This document shows, one piece after another, positions 1 through 8,423 of a stretch of DNA of 64,000 nt. Made by a program: the position numbers and the translations under genes. The stretch is taken from NCBI GenBank assembly GCA_009760855.2, contig WPIO01000079.1, positions 1,858,238 to 1,922,237 on the forward strand. The letters are read 5' to 3'. Source of the stretch: Cristatella mucedo (taxonomy: Eukaryota; Bryozoa; Phylactolaemata; Cristatellidae). The notes under the pieces are model-generated. The model was not told where the DNA came from, searched no databases, and saw only the letters and a list, made by a program, of their open reading frames with translations. Position 1 is the first letter of the stretch, and every line of letters starts with the position of its first letter.

Positions 1-845
1 TCGCGCTTATACGTACGTGATTTATGGCATGCTATTAGCAATTGGTCCCACTAACCGGCGGCCATGATTGTCATCATGCTAGCATTAACAAGCTGGCTTA
101 AGCATGATGCTTCTTTGAGACACCAGAAAAGTGATTTATTTCATTATGCGTGATAATTAAACAACGAATTCTTCCTATTATTATCAAATATGCATGCTCC
201 AAAGTTAATGTTGCAGAATATTTACGCATAGAAGTAATCTGAACTTCAATTTGTTTAATAAATTTATAGCTTAAATGTAGTATTTTCACCAAAAAGCGCG
301 CTCATTTGATCGCGGCATTTACTGCAGGATTGGGCTCCAGTATTATTTAAATGTGCATCAATAAAAATTGATGCAGTTTGGGTTAGAGTTAGCATGGCTA
401 TTTTTCCAGATTTAAAATCAATCTGATCTCTCGATAAGTAGGAGAGTCTTAGGAATATTCAACACTTGAAATCCTTAGCATGTCTACATAAACTCTTCTT
501 CTGTTCATTCTTCGACTCGAGGAGGAACATTATTTTTTCCCGAATTTCTCATCCTAGTCATTCAACGGTGCGGAGAGCAATTTTGCCAATGAAATTATAG
601 TGCTAAGGTGCTTCTAAGCTGCTTATAGTCACTTAAGAAAACGAACGAAATGTCATAGCAGTTCTAAGTTCTTCATATTAAAGGCACATAGCGGGATATG
701 GATTTGATAAATGTCAAGTTGTAGTGTGTAATGCTGCGCTTCAATGAAGAACTGAAACGCCAAATCAACGTAAATTTGTATTCATTCTTCGCGGCTCAGA
801 TATTATTCTGATATACTTTCTACAGTAACTTACAGGAGCGATTAA
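1..845. other. Intergenic or intronic, no gene seen
   Basis: AT-rich sequence with only short open frames on either strand and no recognised domain, repeat or RNA gene. Confidence 0.5.
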
Positions 846-976
846 GGAAGAAGCAACTGATTGCTGACGATTGATTGAAAGGAAGAAGCAATTGATTGCT
901 GACGATTGATTGAAAGGAAGAAGCAATTGATTGCTGACGATTGATTGAAAGGAAGAAGCAATTGATTGCTGACGAT
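846..976. repeat. 35-bp tandem repeat, 3.7 copies
   Basis: Four head-to-tail units start at 846, 881, 916 and 951. Each begins GGAAGAAGCA and contains ATTGATTGCTGACGAT. The first has one substitution (AACTGATTG); the last stops after 26 bases. The near-identity of the units indicates recent expansion. Confidence 0.95.
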
Positions 977-1626
977 AAGTAAGTTTCTTCCTCCTTCTGC
1001 AATCTGCAAAGATTGAGAATGTGAGATTCTGGATTTTTCTGAATGAATAATTAAGTAGTGCTAATCATGTCTGGGAACTATATGCCTTATCGTGCTCGCA
1101 ATCTTATTTTACGTTCTGTTCGTAAGAATAGTCGTTATGCAGAGGCCTGTAAAGAAATCAGAGGGCAGTCGTTTGCATTTCCCACGTTCGATTATGGCGC
1201 TTATCGAACGGTCCGTGTTGGCCGTTATTTCATTGCTCTACGTGAGGCTCATCATTCGTTCTGTCTGACGTACATGTTAATTAAAGCAGATATTCACTTA
1301 TCGCTTAGACTGTCGTTTTTTTCCTCGTCGTTACTGTCACGATTCATCAAACTGTGTCAAGCGATGTACGGCCACTGCTTGCCAGCGGCTCATCAAGAGA
1401 TGGAAAACTGCGTGTTTCTGCCTAAGAAGTGAATCTGGTTTTAAAAAGCCGTGTAGCTGCTCTTGAGCCATGCGGAAAGCCAGCAAGATGACGCGAAACC
1501 TCGAATGTAATTGCAACTTACTTTCGAATGTTGTGAAACGCGGAGCTCCAATGCTCGAGGCCAGTCCTGACCTAAGCCAAGGTCGGTTGCAGGGCAGTCG
1601 ACATGATGGTGTCACTCAGAGCCTTC
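977..1626. other. No recognised gene; uninformative open frames
   Basis: Open frames exist on both strands (for example 1058-1432 plus and 1337-1615 minus), but they overlap each other, resemble no family I know and lack convincing exon borders. This stretch lies downstream of the last sushi exon and may be its 3' flank or an intron. Confidence 0.4.
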
Positions 1627-1633
1627 CGTTATA

Positions 1634-1639
1634 TTTATT
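1634..1639 (-). terminator. Possible AATAAA polyadenylation signal
   Basis: On the minus strand AATAAA lies about 180 bases beyond the stop codon reached if the second sushi exon is read through its donor. It would suit an isoform ending in that exon. A hexamer alone is weak evidence in AT-rich DNA. Confidence 0.3.
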
Positions 1640-1910
1640 CAGTAGTTCTGGTATTGCTTGCAATCGGGCCAGGCTTACAGCCAGGGATTCTGACCTGGCA
1701 TACTGGCTTATACCAATAGGCACTGGCGCAAATTCGTTCTCTCAACATTCATGCTTCCACGAACGCCGCAGGGCAGGGTAATCACTGGAGCCAACGGGAA
1801 CCCCAGGAGTCGAGGTCAAGACGAGGTCATGAGGAGCTCAATGTAACAGGCAGTAGTTGACAGCTGCAGGTTCAGTGAGCAATCTAGGTTTTGAGGTCTG
1901 CCAATCTTAC

Positions 1911-2102
1911 CCGTGCAGTTGAGTATAGAACTCCAGGAACCATCGGCTTGGCATGTGATGTTAACCGTAGGTGAAGTGTAATTCCTTCCGTATTCAAAGG
2001 CGTATCCTGTCGCACAGGTAATGACCGCAGTGCTGTTGTATGTAGTCGCATTTTTTTTCACGTCTCCATTTACAATGACAGGAGTGTCAGAGCAGTTGAC
2101 GG
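1911..2102 (-). CDS. Sushi (CCP) domain exon, second of two
   Basis: A 192-base exon encodes one complement-control module of 64 residues. The four cysteines lie in VNC, ITCATGY, ITCQADGSW and LNCT, with the family's tryptophan between the third and fourth. Several N-glycosylation sequons (NAT, NST, NYT, NIT) indicate an extracellular protein. The acceptor reads CTTTTCAG followed by CC, and the donor is GTAAGA; both are phase 1, so the exon is symmetrical and splices in frame after the exon at 2263-2469 (160-base intron). If the donor is skipped, the frame continues to a stop at 1816, adding about 30 residues. Sushi modules bind proteins in complement, adhesion and receptor mosaics; which protein this is cannot be told. 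No transmembrane segment is visible. Confidence 0.85.
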
Positions 2103-2262
2103 CTGAAAAGCATAGAGGTTCACGTGAAAGTGCATTCAATGATAACATCGCTCCATTATCTCAATTGTATTATGGTCTTGGGTAATAAATAGTATATTGC
2201 TTCTAGACGAGAGGCGCTTATGATGTTGGCTTGGCGGCATCGCTTTGTGGCTTTGCACTCAC

Positions 2263-2469
2263 GTGCACACGTGTACGGCATCAATGACCAGGTTCTGTTG
2301 CCCAAGCATGTAACGATTTTCGTGCGCTCCCTGCTGGAGTCATTATAAGGACCGCTTATCAGTTGCATGTAGTAGCCAATTGTGCACGTATAGGATACCA
2401 GGCTACCAGTTACCAACGTCGTCGTCAGTGATAGGGTCACATTCGGAGGTGGTCCACACAGAGCATTGG
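2263..2469 (-). CDS. Sushi (CCP) domain exon, first of two
   Basis: A 207-base exon encodes a 69-residue complement-control module. Its cysteines are in LCGPPPN, YTCTIGYY, VTCLGNRTW and YTC, with the conserved GY after the second cysteine and W before the fourth. Sequons NVT, NDS and NRT suggest glycosylation outside the cell. The acceptor (TTTCTTTTTAG then CC) and donor (GTGAGT) are both strong and phase 1. Joined to the next exon, the linker reads A-P-V-N-C with no frame break. Both exons lack stops and keep all structural residues, so this looks like a working gene. Upstream exons are uncertain; the Thr-rich exon at 6726-7466 has the same phase and strand and is a candidate. Confidence 0.87.
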
Positions 2470-3682
2470 CTAAAAAGAAATTATTAGTTCATTATACTAG
2501 ACCTAGCGAGCAGCTGCTCATATACAGCACAGAAAGCTTGTCGCCGGCAGTAGAGGGAATGAGCAAAGAAGATTGCCAGTCGGCAGGCCAGCTACCACGT
2601 ATTATGGGGTCAAGGTTTACACCATTTCAGTGCTAACTATGAAAACGGCTGCCATGCCTATACATGCTTTAGCATTCCTGGGACAAGACATAAGTGTTTC
2701 ATTTCGTAGAGAGAGAAAAAACATTGTCTTTATCACTGATGTCCGTTTTTAGAATAGCCTTGCATTCAACGCACGAGTTACCTCTTTATTGCATTAGTCG
2801 AGGTCAATTAGTGGCGCTCCTTTCAAAGTGAGAGATTAAAGTGCATGGCTATTCACGTGGGCGGAATCGATTCAGGCAGCAGCTCGCCGCCCCTGAAATG
2901 AACCTGAAGCAGTGTCTTGCTTAGGTCTGATTGGCTGCGCAACGTACTCTTTAGACTTAAAACACCAAGGTACTTTTACTGGTATTCTTGCTGGTTTAAA
3001 CTATGGCCTTAGCTTATGGCTGCATATTATTTTCCGTCGGCGCTGCTAGGGGCATCTTTTCAATAACCACTGATGCTATTAAACACAGGGTGCCTGTGTG
3101 CTTGCTCTGTAAAAAAATGCGGCCTTTAAAATATTCATGTATTTCCCTCTGTCTGTATCTCCGAAAAGCCTAAGGACTAAATGGGTGTGGTCATGGCTAG
3201 TTTTCCTTAGTGCATTCAAAGCCTAGGCGAGTTTGGTGCGCCTGCCTTAGCCAGAAAACCTCATCTCGCGCGACAAAGAGAGAGAGAGAGAGAGAAGCAC
3301 AGCTGAGTCAGACAGGAGCCAATCGAGAAAGTAAGCACAATGCACAAGTAGCAGCTCGGGATTGCTACAGAGAATGTGCTGCCGTTGGCAGCGGGAGAGC
3401 TGATGTCGTTGCGTAAGAACGAACGAGCAAGCGAGCACAGCATGCCCGGAAATAACAATTTCCTGCCGCTGTTGCTAAAGGCCAGGCCTATTACTGTTTA
3501 TTGCTGCTACAACTGGTCTGTAGCAGCAAGGGCCAACTGCTGTTCTCGAAACCAGCCGTACATTATACGGTTTAGGGGCTTGGTTCAGTTCGTCGAAGTA
3601 TTACGTGCCGCTCTAGGAGAACGAAATGCTCGCTGTACGAGGGGGCACCGCCAGGTGGTATTCCGCTATACGTCGGTTCAGC
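2470..3682. other. Probable intron or intergenic, no gene seen
   Basis: Upstream of the sushi exons on their strand. Short open frames near 3210-3690 are shadows without domains; apart from a (GA)n run nothing is recognisable. Confidence 0.4.
3277..3294. repeat. (GA)n microsatellite
   Basis: Nine uninterrupted AG dinucleotides. Confidence 0.9.
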
Positions 3683-3874
3683 CTACGTAATAGTTCTAGC
3701 GATCGCTACATTGAGCACGGTCGCGCTGGCGGTTTTTGTGGTCGACACAAAAGCTGTATCTTTCGTAGCTGTTGGCGTAGTAGTTGAAGCTGTTAATACG
3801 GTCGTCCTTAAAGTATCGAGTGTCTTACTTGGCATTGTAGTTAAAGCGGTTGTGCTAGTCGTTAGAGAAGTCAT
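3683..3874 (-). pseudogene. Short Thr/Ala-rich open frame, possible mucin-exon remnant
   Basis: The minus strand reads as 63 residues rich in T, A, S and V with clusters such as TTSTTALTT and TASTTTPTAT. Composition and degenerate ACN triplets resemble the larger Thr-rich exon at 6726-7466. Unlike that exon, I find no matching pair of phase-1 splice sites: a stop lies just upstream, and the nearest donor-like GTAAGA is internal. It may be a decayed duplicate of the mucin exon or simple-sequence drift. Confidence 0.25.
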
Positions 3875-4071
3875 TTATATAATAGTAAGCAATTTGCTGG
3901 CAAGTGCTGAGACGTCTCAATCCCCACATATTCATGGTTTGGCTATAAACATTTTTAGCTTTCCTAACTAAAAACAATAATGCACATTTGTGACGTTATT
4001 AAGCCCCCTTCGAACGGAGCAATTGCTGAATCGAAACCGGTGATATTCCTTCAGATGTTTTCCTAATAAGG

Positions 4072-4250
4072 TCTAGAGCCGTGATGGCACACTAGGTAAG
4101 GCGGTTGCTTTCACGACCTCGGTCCCGAGGTCGTGGGTTCGATTCCTGCGGTGGGCGGTCCTTTATCACCACTGCAAGCGGTAGTGATAGCCGTAAAGGC
4201 TCTTCTGTCGCTATACAAAAAGAGGCTGTTTAATCAGCTAGGATTTATTA
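4072..4250 (+). mobile_element. tRNA-derived SINE, group 1 (SINE1)
   Basis: The 5' half resembles a tRNA gene: an A-box-like GTGATGGCACACTAGG and a B box GGGTTCGATTCC. The body that follows (AGCCGTAAAGGCTCTTCTGT, then a CTATACAAAAAGAGG-like stretch and TTAATCAGCTA) recurs in four other copies here. The tRNA-like head supplies an internal pol III promoter; the element encodes no protein. Confidence 0.8.
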
Positions 4251-4257
4251 ATTATTA

Positions 4258-4646
4258 TTTATTTAGTAAAAAGAACGTGCTTCCTGAAGACATTATGCCA
4301 TCAACTCTTTGGTCTTCACTCTCAGACAAACTCAGCACAGCAGTTAGCGAGATTTGTAATCCTTCGCGTGAAAAAGGTGTTTTACCCAGACAGTTGATAG
4401 TGGAACTCGTTAGAGCATAACCTAGGAAGCCTGGATTAGGTACTAAAGTCCATTGCAAACAATCGCCTAGTTTATTTATTCATTTGTTTTAAAAGATTCT
4501 TGAAAACATTGTCGCTAAGAAGCTAGTACCACACATTAAATAAAGGTACATCTTAGAAGGTTTCAATCAGAATTCAAGCGGAAGCTCTCCACTGAAACTG
4601 CTTTCGTCCGAATAACTATAGACGTTATTTGCAGCAACGAAAACTT
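4258..4646 (+). pseudogene. LINE family 2 RT fragment, left half
   Basis: Broken plus-strand frames match the reverse-transcriptase N-terminal region of the family 2 copy at 62400-62880: a KPGL motif, KILENIVAKKLV (compare NLEKVVPKQLV) and LSTETAF (compare HSTETALL). The sequence stops abruptly at the (ATA)n tail of a minus-strand LINE and resumes at 5242, so a younger insertion split it. Stops and frameshifts make it inactive. Confidence 0.65.
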
Positions 4647-5241
4647 GATAATAATAATAATAATAATAATGTACTTGATAAAGCGCCTTCAGAGAACCTG
4701 ATCTCTTTCTAGGCGCTTTACATTTGCTGCAAAGGGAAATGCAATTGAATGGTAAGTAAAATCATGCTTGAAAAACAAGCAAAATGAATAACATGGTTAG
4801 GGGTGACATGCACTGGGTCAGCATGCAAATGTGGTTAGTGGCAGCATGCACAGTGTCAGCACGCATACGCACGTGTAGGGCGAATCACAGGGACCCACTA
4901 AATTCTGTCCTAAATAGGTGTGTTTTTAAGTTCTTTTTAGATGTGGTCAGGTCAGGGTATGTTCTGACGCAGGTCGAGAGGGAGTTCCAGGCTTTGGGAG
5001 CATACGAACTAAATGCACGGTCTCCAAAGGATTTAAGGTTTGTACGAGATATTTCTAGACTGTTGGATTCCGAAAAGCGAATGGTACGATTCTTGGCCTG
5101 ATGGGGGAGTATATAAGAGAGATAGGCTGGAGCCATAGAATGAAGGGACCTAAAAGTGAGCGACAAAACCTTGAAGTCAATCCGTTGCTTGACTGATGGC
5201 CAGTGCATGTCGGCGAGAAGTGGAGTAACGTGAGACAACGT
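4647..5241 (-). mobile_element. 5'-truncated LINE family 1 copy inserted in a family 2 copy
   Basis: On the minus strand this is the last part of family 1: the C-terminal RT region (about 117 residues including APAYLS and KTHLFRTEFSGSL, 4885-5238), then the 3' UTR, the AAAGCGCC/GGCGCTTT-type hairpin and an (ATT)n tail at 4650-4672. It is truncated 5', as usual for target-primed reverse transcription. It sits exactly between two collinear pieces of a plus-strand LINE family 2 RT. Confidence 0.85.
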
Positions 5242-5300
5242 GAATGTCAGTGCACTAGAACTGCTAGATCGATCAGCTGCTTTTGACAGTGTTGATTACA
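5242..5300 (+). pseudogene. LINE family 2 RT fragment, right half
   Basis: Reads NVSALELLDRSAAFDSVDY on the plus strand, matching the RT palm motif of the family 2 copy (NVTALALLDPSAAFDTIDH). It continues the fragment at 4258-4646 across the younger insertion. It ends about 30 bases from the stop of the CH-domain exon on the other strand, so a LINE remnant lies in or beside that gene's 3' UTR. Confidence 0.65.
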
Positions 5301-5328
5301 ATTTAAATTAAATTGTAATATCTTAAAA

Positions 5329-5379
5329 TTAGTTGAAGTTTCGCTTATTCTCGTCGGCTTCTTTGGGTCCGAGTCCGAA
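5329..5379 (-). CDS. Calponin/transgelin-like protein, terminal exon
   Basis: A 51-base phase-0 exon after acceptor GTCATTGCAG encodes FGLGPKEADENKRNFN and a TAA stop. LGPKEADENKRNF is the motif that follows the calponin-homology (CH) domain in transgelin, muscle protein 20 and calponin proteins, which bind and organise actin filaments. The protein ends here without calponin repeats. The exon lies downstream of 5831-5941 on the same strand; about ten residues normally linking the two are missing. A possible intermediate exon after the good acceptor TTCTTTTTCTCAG at 5587-5599 reads AFRANGA, but in a frame one base out of step with the donor at 5831. The gene may therefore use an unseen splice site or be a pseudogene. 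Confidence 0.6.
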   Translation of the reverse strand, partial: FGLGPKEADENKRNFN

Positions 5380-5466
5380 CTGCAATGACGGTCGAGACGA
5401 GACAGGCAATGAGAGTCCTGTGAGAGCAGCATCTAGCGTCTCCACGGTACGGCGATCCAGTCAAGG

Positions 5467-5508
5467 TCCCCAATGTGCTCGAGTATATATACTCGAGCAC
5501 ATTGGGGA
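5467..5508. repeat. 42-bp perfect palindrome
   Basis: Every base from 5467 to 5487 is complementary to its partner from 5508 back to 5488, with no loop. Each arm contains CAATGTGCTCGAGTATA. It directly precedes an (AT)n run and lies between the two CH-protein exons. Confidence 0.95.
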
Positions 5509-5546
<38 letters not shown>

Positions 5547-5548
5547 AA
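5509..5548. repeat. (AT)n microsatellite
   Basis: About 40 bases of AT dinucleotides with one TTT interruption, directly beside the palindrome. Confidence 0.9.
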
Positions 5549-5830
5549 TGCGGTCTGTCGTACACAGCCCCGTTGGCACGGAATGCTGAGAAAAAGAAGA
5601 CGATGTGCCACCTATCGGCAGTAAGCTTTAGCTCAACACTCCAGCCAGCACACAGCCTCCTGCTCTCAGTGCTCACTGCTGCACGTCTCACTGAGAACGT
5701 CGTTTGCCCAAAACGTAGCAGCAGCAGCAGCGGCCACGGGACTAGTTGGGCTGGACCCTTTCCACCAATGAGACTGGTGCTATCGGCTACTACTGCTGGG
5801 ACTGAGGGCATCACGACAACGGTAGCCTAC

Positions 5831-5941
5831 CTTTCGCATCAACGACTGGATGCACGTGATGACCTGCGTCATGTTCTGATTCTCGGTAAGGTCGACGGTG
5901 GCAAAGCATTCGTGCTCGGGCATGTGGAGTCCTTCGAGGGT
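5831..5941 (-). CDS. Calponin/transgelin-like protein, CH-domain exon
   Basis: A 111-base exon in phase 0 at both ends encodes 37 residues from the last third of a calponin-homology domain: GLHMPEHECFATVDLTE followed by NQNMTQVITCIQSLMRK. The pattern PEH-x-x-F-x-TVDL-x-E-x-x-NMTQV-x-x-C is the usual end of the CH domain in transgelin and muscle protein 20, which bind actin in muscle and cortex. The donor is AAAG|GTAGGC. The acceptor GACCGAGGACAG has a poor pyrimidine tract, so the 5' edge is less sure. Upstream exons for the rest of the CH domain were not found; a family 1 LINE sits 115 bases upstream. The SLMRK ending departs from the usual ALGRK. Confidence 0.7.
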
Positions 5942-6054
5942 CTGTCCTCGGTCAGTTGCTGTTTTCCATTATTTATTCACCTCTGTGGAAATCATTTCAG
6001 GCCCGTGAGATTGGATTCATTTCATGCTGTGCATAGCCATATATTTTGTCAGTA

Positions 6055-6364
6055 TAACTTGACCACATTTAAAAAGAACTTGAAAACACACCTATTTAGG
6101 ACAGCATTTAGTGGGTCCCTGTAATTCGTCCTTCATGTGCTTATGCGTGCTGACACTGTGCATGCTGTTACTAACCACATTTGCATGCTGACCCAGTGCA
6201 TGTCACCCCTAACCATGTCATTCATGTTGTTTGTTTATCAAGCATGATATTACTCACCATTCAATTTGCTTTTCCCTTTGCAGCAAATGTAAAGCGCCTA
6301 GAAAGAGATTGAGTTCTCTGGGGGCGCTTTATCAAGTGCATTATTATTATTATTATTATTATTA
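6055..6364 (+). mobile_element. LINE family 1 3' fragment
   Basis: Starts at the last 23 codons of the RT frame (NLKTHLFRTAFSGSL, stop at 6122) and runs through the 3' UTR, the hairpin (AAAGCGCC...GGGCGCTTT) and an (ATT)n tail. It is very similar to the 3' end of the long copy at 12000-12290, so a fairly young, severely 5'-truncated insertion. Open frame upstream of it is unrelated. Confidence 0.9.
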
Positions 6365-6725
6365 ACTAATTATGCCGATGCATCATTGCGTTGGTTGGAG
6401 TAGTAGGCATAAAGTTTTCTAAAGCATCAAGTAAAGAGGGACAACTGATTGCTGTATTCACCTCCAATGCAGACGAGTGAACTAGTAATACATAACAGAA
6501 CCCGAGCCCTCACAGTGAAGCGGACAGGTTCACGTCCAGCAGCTCAATCGCAATACCTCCTGATCGTGCTTCCCAACCACAAGACATCATTCCGAAACTC
6601 TTTCGCACCACCAAGCACTCCGGCCACACTGTCACTGAGCGGCGCGGAGCACAAAATCCGAAGGTAGATAGAAGAGGCCACAGCCGCTGATGCCACATTT
6701 GGCATATGCTAAGCTATAGTCTCAC

Positions 6726-7466
6726 CGGTTGTTGTGGTGGGTGCAGTAGTATCAGTGCTTGTAGTTGTCGGTTTTGTGTATGTGGTTGTAGCTGTCGATG
6801 TAGTAGTTGTAGTAGTTGTTGTGGTCGGTGTAGTAGTTGCTTCGGTTGTAGTTATAGTTATACTAGTTGTAGCAGTTGTTACGGTGGGTGTAGCAGGTGT
6901 AGTGGTTGTAGTTACCGGTGTAGCAGTTGTAGTGGTTGTTGTGATCGGTGTATTAGTTGTAATAGTTGTCGTTGCCGGTGCAGTAGCAGAAGCGATTGTT
7001 GTGGTCAGCATAGTTGTTGTAGCAGTTGTAGCTACCGGTGTAGTAGTTTCAGTGGTTGTTGTGGTCGGTGTGGTAGTTGCAGCGGTTGTAGTTATAGGTG
7101 TACTTGTTGTAGCAGTTGTTGTGGTAGGTGTATCAGTTGTAGCTGTTGTTGTGATTATTGTAGTAGTTGTAGCTGTTGTCGTTGTCGGTGTGGTAGCTGT
7201 GGTCGGTGTAGTAGCAGTAGCTGTTGTAATTATAGGTGTACTAGTTGTAGCAGATGCTGTGGTAGGTGTCTCAGTTGTAGTGGCTGTGCTTATAGGTGTA
7301 CTAGTTGTAGTTATAGGTGTACTAGTTGTAGCAGTTGTTGTTGGGGCTGCAGTAGTAGTAGTAGTGGTTGCTGTGGTCGGCGTAGTACTGGTAGCGGTTG
7401 CAGTTGTCGGTGTTGTGCTACGGGTAGTAGTAGGCAATATTGTAGTTGCGACACTTGCAAGAACCC
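6726..7466 (-). CDS. Thr-rich mucin-type exon
   Basis: A 741-base exon (247 residues) of threonine with some A, S, P and I, in runs such as TTTSTPITTTSTPIST. It starts GVLASVATT and ends APTTTTG. Such PTS regions are heavily O-glycosylated stalks of mucins and surface receptors. The acceptor (TGTGTTACAG) and donor (GTGAGA) are both phase 1, like the sushi exons and the Cys-rich exon at 15137-15265, which supports this strand even though the same DNA is also open in two plus-strand frames (Val-rich and Cys/Ser-rich). The imperfect repeats vary in length, so polymorphism is likely. It may be the stalk of the sushi protein, but the CH-protein exons lie between them. Confidence 0.7.
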
Positions 7467-7527
7467 CTGTAACACAGAGCACGACAATATATATCAGGAT
7501 AGTTATATTTTAATTAATCAGTTAAAT

Positions 7528-7680
7528 TAATTATTAAGGCGCTTGCTCTTCACAATAGAGCTCATTAGTTCGAATCCTGCAGTTGGGCTATCATTTACTA
7601 CCAACTGTAAGCGTTGGCGACAGGCAATGAGGCTATTTTGTCTCTTTACAACCGAGGCTGCTAGATCAGCTAAGATGATA
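7528..7680 (+). mobile_element. tRNA-derived SINE1 copy
   Basis: Partial A-box region AAGGCGCTTGCTCTTCAC, B-box-like TAGTTCGAATCCTGC, then the shared body ending TTTGTCTCTTTACA and TAGATCAGCTAAG. Diverged from the copy at 4072-4250 but collinear. Confidence 0.65.
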
Positions 7681-8423
7681 TAATGCTCGAAGTTGCACTC
7701 TGATAATTTAAAAAGTGGTGCATACGATGAAGCACCGTCGATCCTGGCATTTGAAACTTGCTTTTCTGCAAGAAGATAGCTAAGGAAAGGCTCAACCAAG
7801 CTCAAATGCGAGCAAAATATAATAGAATATCTAGCCATTACGAATATCTAGCCATTACAAATCGTACACTAAGAAGCAGACCACGACTTTTAACCAAACA
7901 AAAAACGCGACAGATCAACACCTTGGAAAACGAACGGCGGCAGTAAGTATTTCTACGTGGAATTAGAAAAGGGCCCAATTCAACAGACTACATTTAGTAA
8001 AAGCTGTTTGCTCTCGCGAGCACAACTAATTTTACCGGCATTGTTGTGATTAAGCAAAAGACGCCGAACAACCTCTTATTTCGGCGGCATGGCATACACC
8101 GTGCCATAGCCGACTAAAGAAACCAAGTAAGGTACGCTGTGGGAAACTGGAGAAAAAAAATTCAGCATATTAATGGAATAAATCTAATGGTATTTGCGCA
8201 CTTTCATTTTTCATCGAGATTCTAGAATAAAGCTCTCACTGTTCTTAGCCAACTCAATACTAACAATGATTTCTCGCCTCCTGACATAGAGCGCTCTAAC
8301 GTGCGTTCGTGTTCGTTGCAGAATTCTTCCGAAAACCGAAGTTCTTACGAACATCGTATATGGAAACGATACAGCTAAGATCTGTTTAAAGTTATTGTGA
8401 TTTTTATTTGACCGTAGCGCGTA

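Noticed and set aside
1058-1432. 124-residue plus-strand frame as a host gene
   Set aside because: No recognised domain and no supporting splice or promoter signals.
3711-3971. Val-rich plus-strand frame resembling a membrane protein
   Set aside because: Antisense of the degenerate ACN-rich stretch.
4090-4145. Possible functional tRNA gene
   Set aside because: It has A- and B-box-like sequence but no convincing acceptor stem, and it is followed by the SINE1 body found in other copies.
4647-5300. Inverted LINE 5' piece from twin priming
   Set aside because: The plus-strand piece at 5242-5300 belongs to family 2 and is collinear with 4258-4646, so nesting explains it better.
5573-6124. 183-residue plus-strand open frame
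   Set aside because: Its last part is a truncated LINE C-terminus and the first part is antisense to the CH-domain exon; the join is fortuitous.
6706-7530. 274-residue plus-strand frame rich in Cys and Ser, like a metallothionein or keratin-associated protein
   Set aside because: It is the antisense reading of the ACN-repeat exon; plus-strand splice or start signals are absent, whereas the minus strand has matched phase-1 borders.
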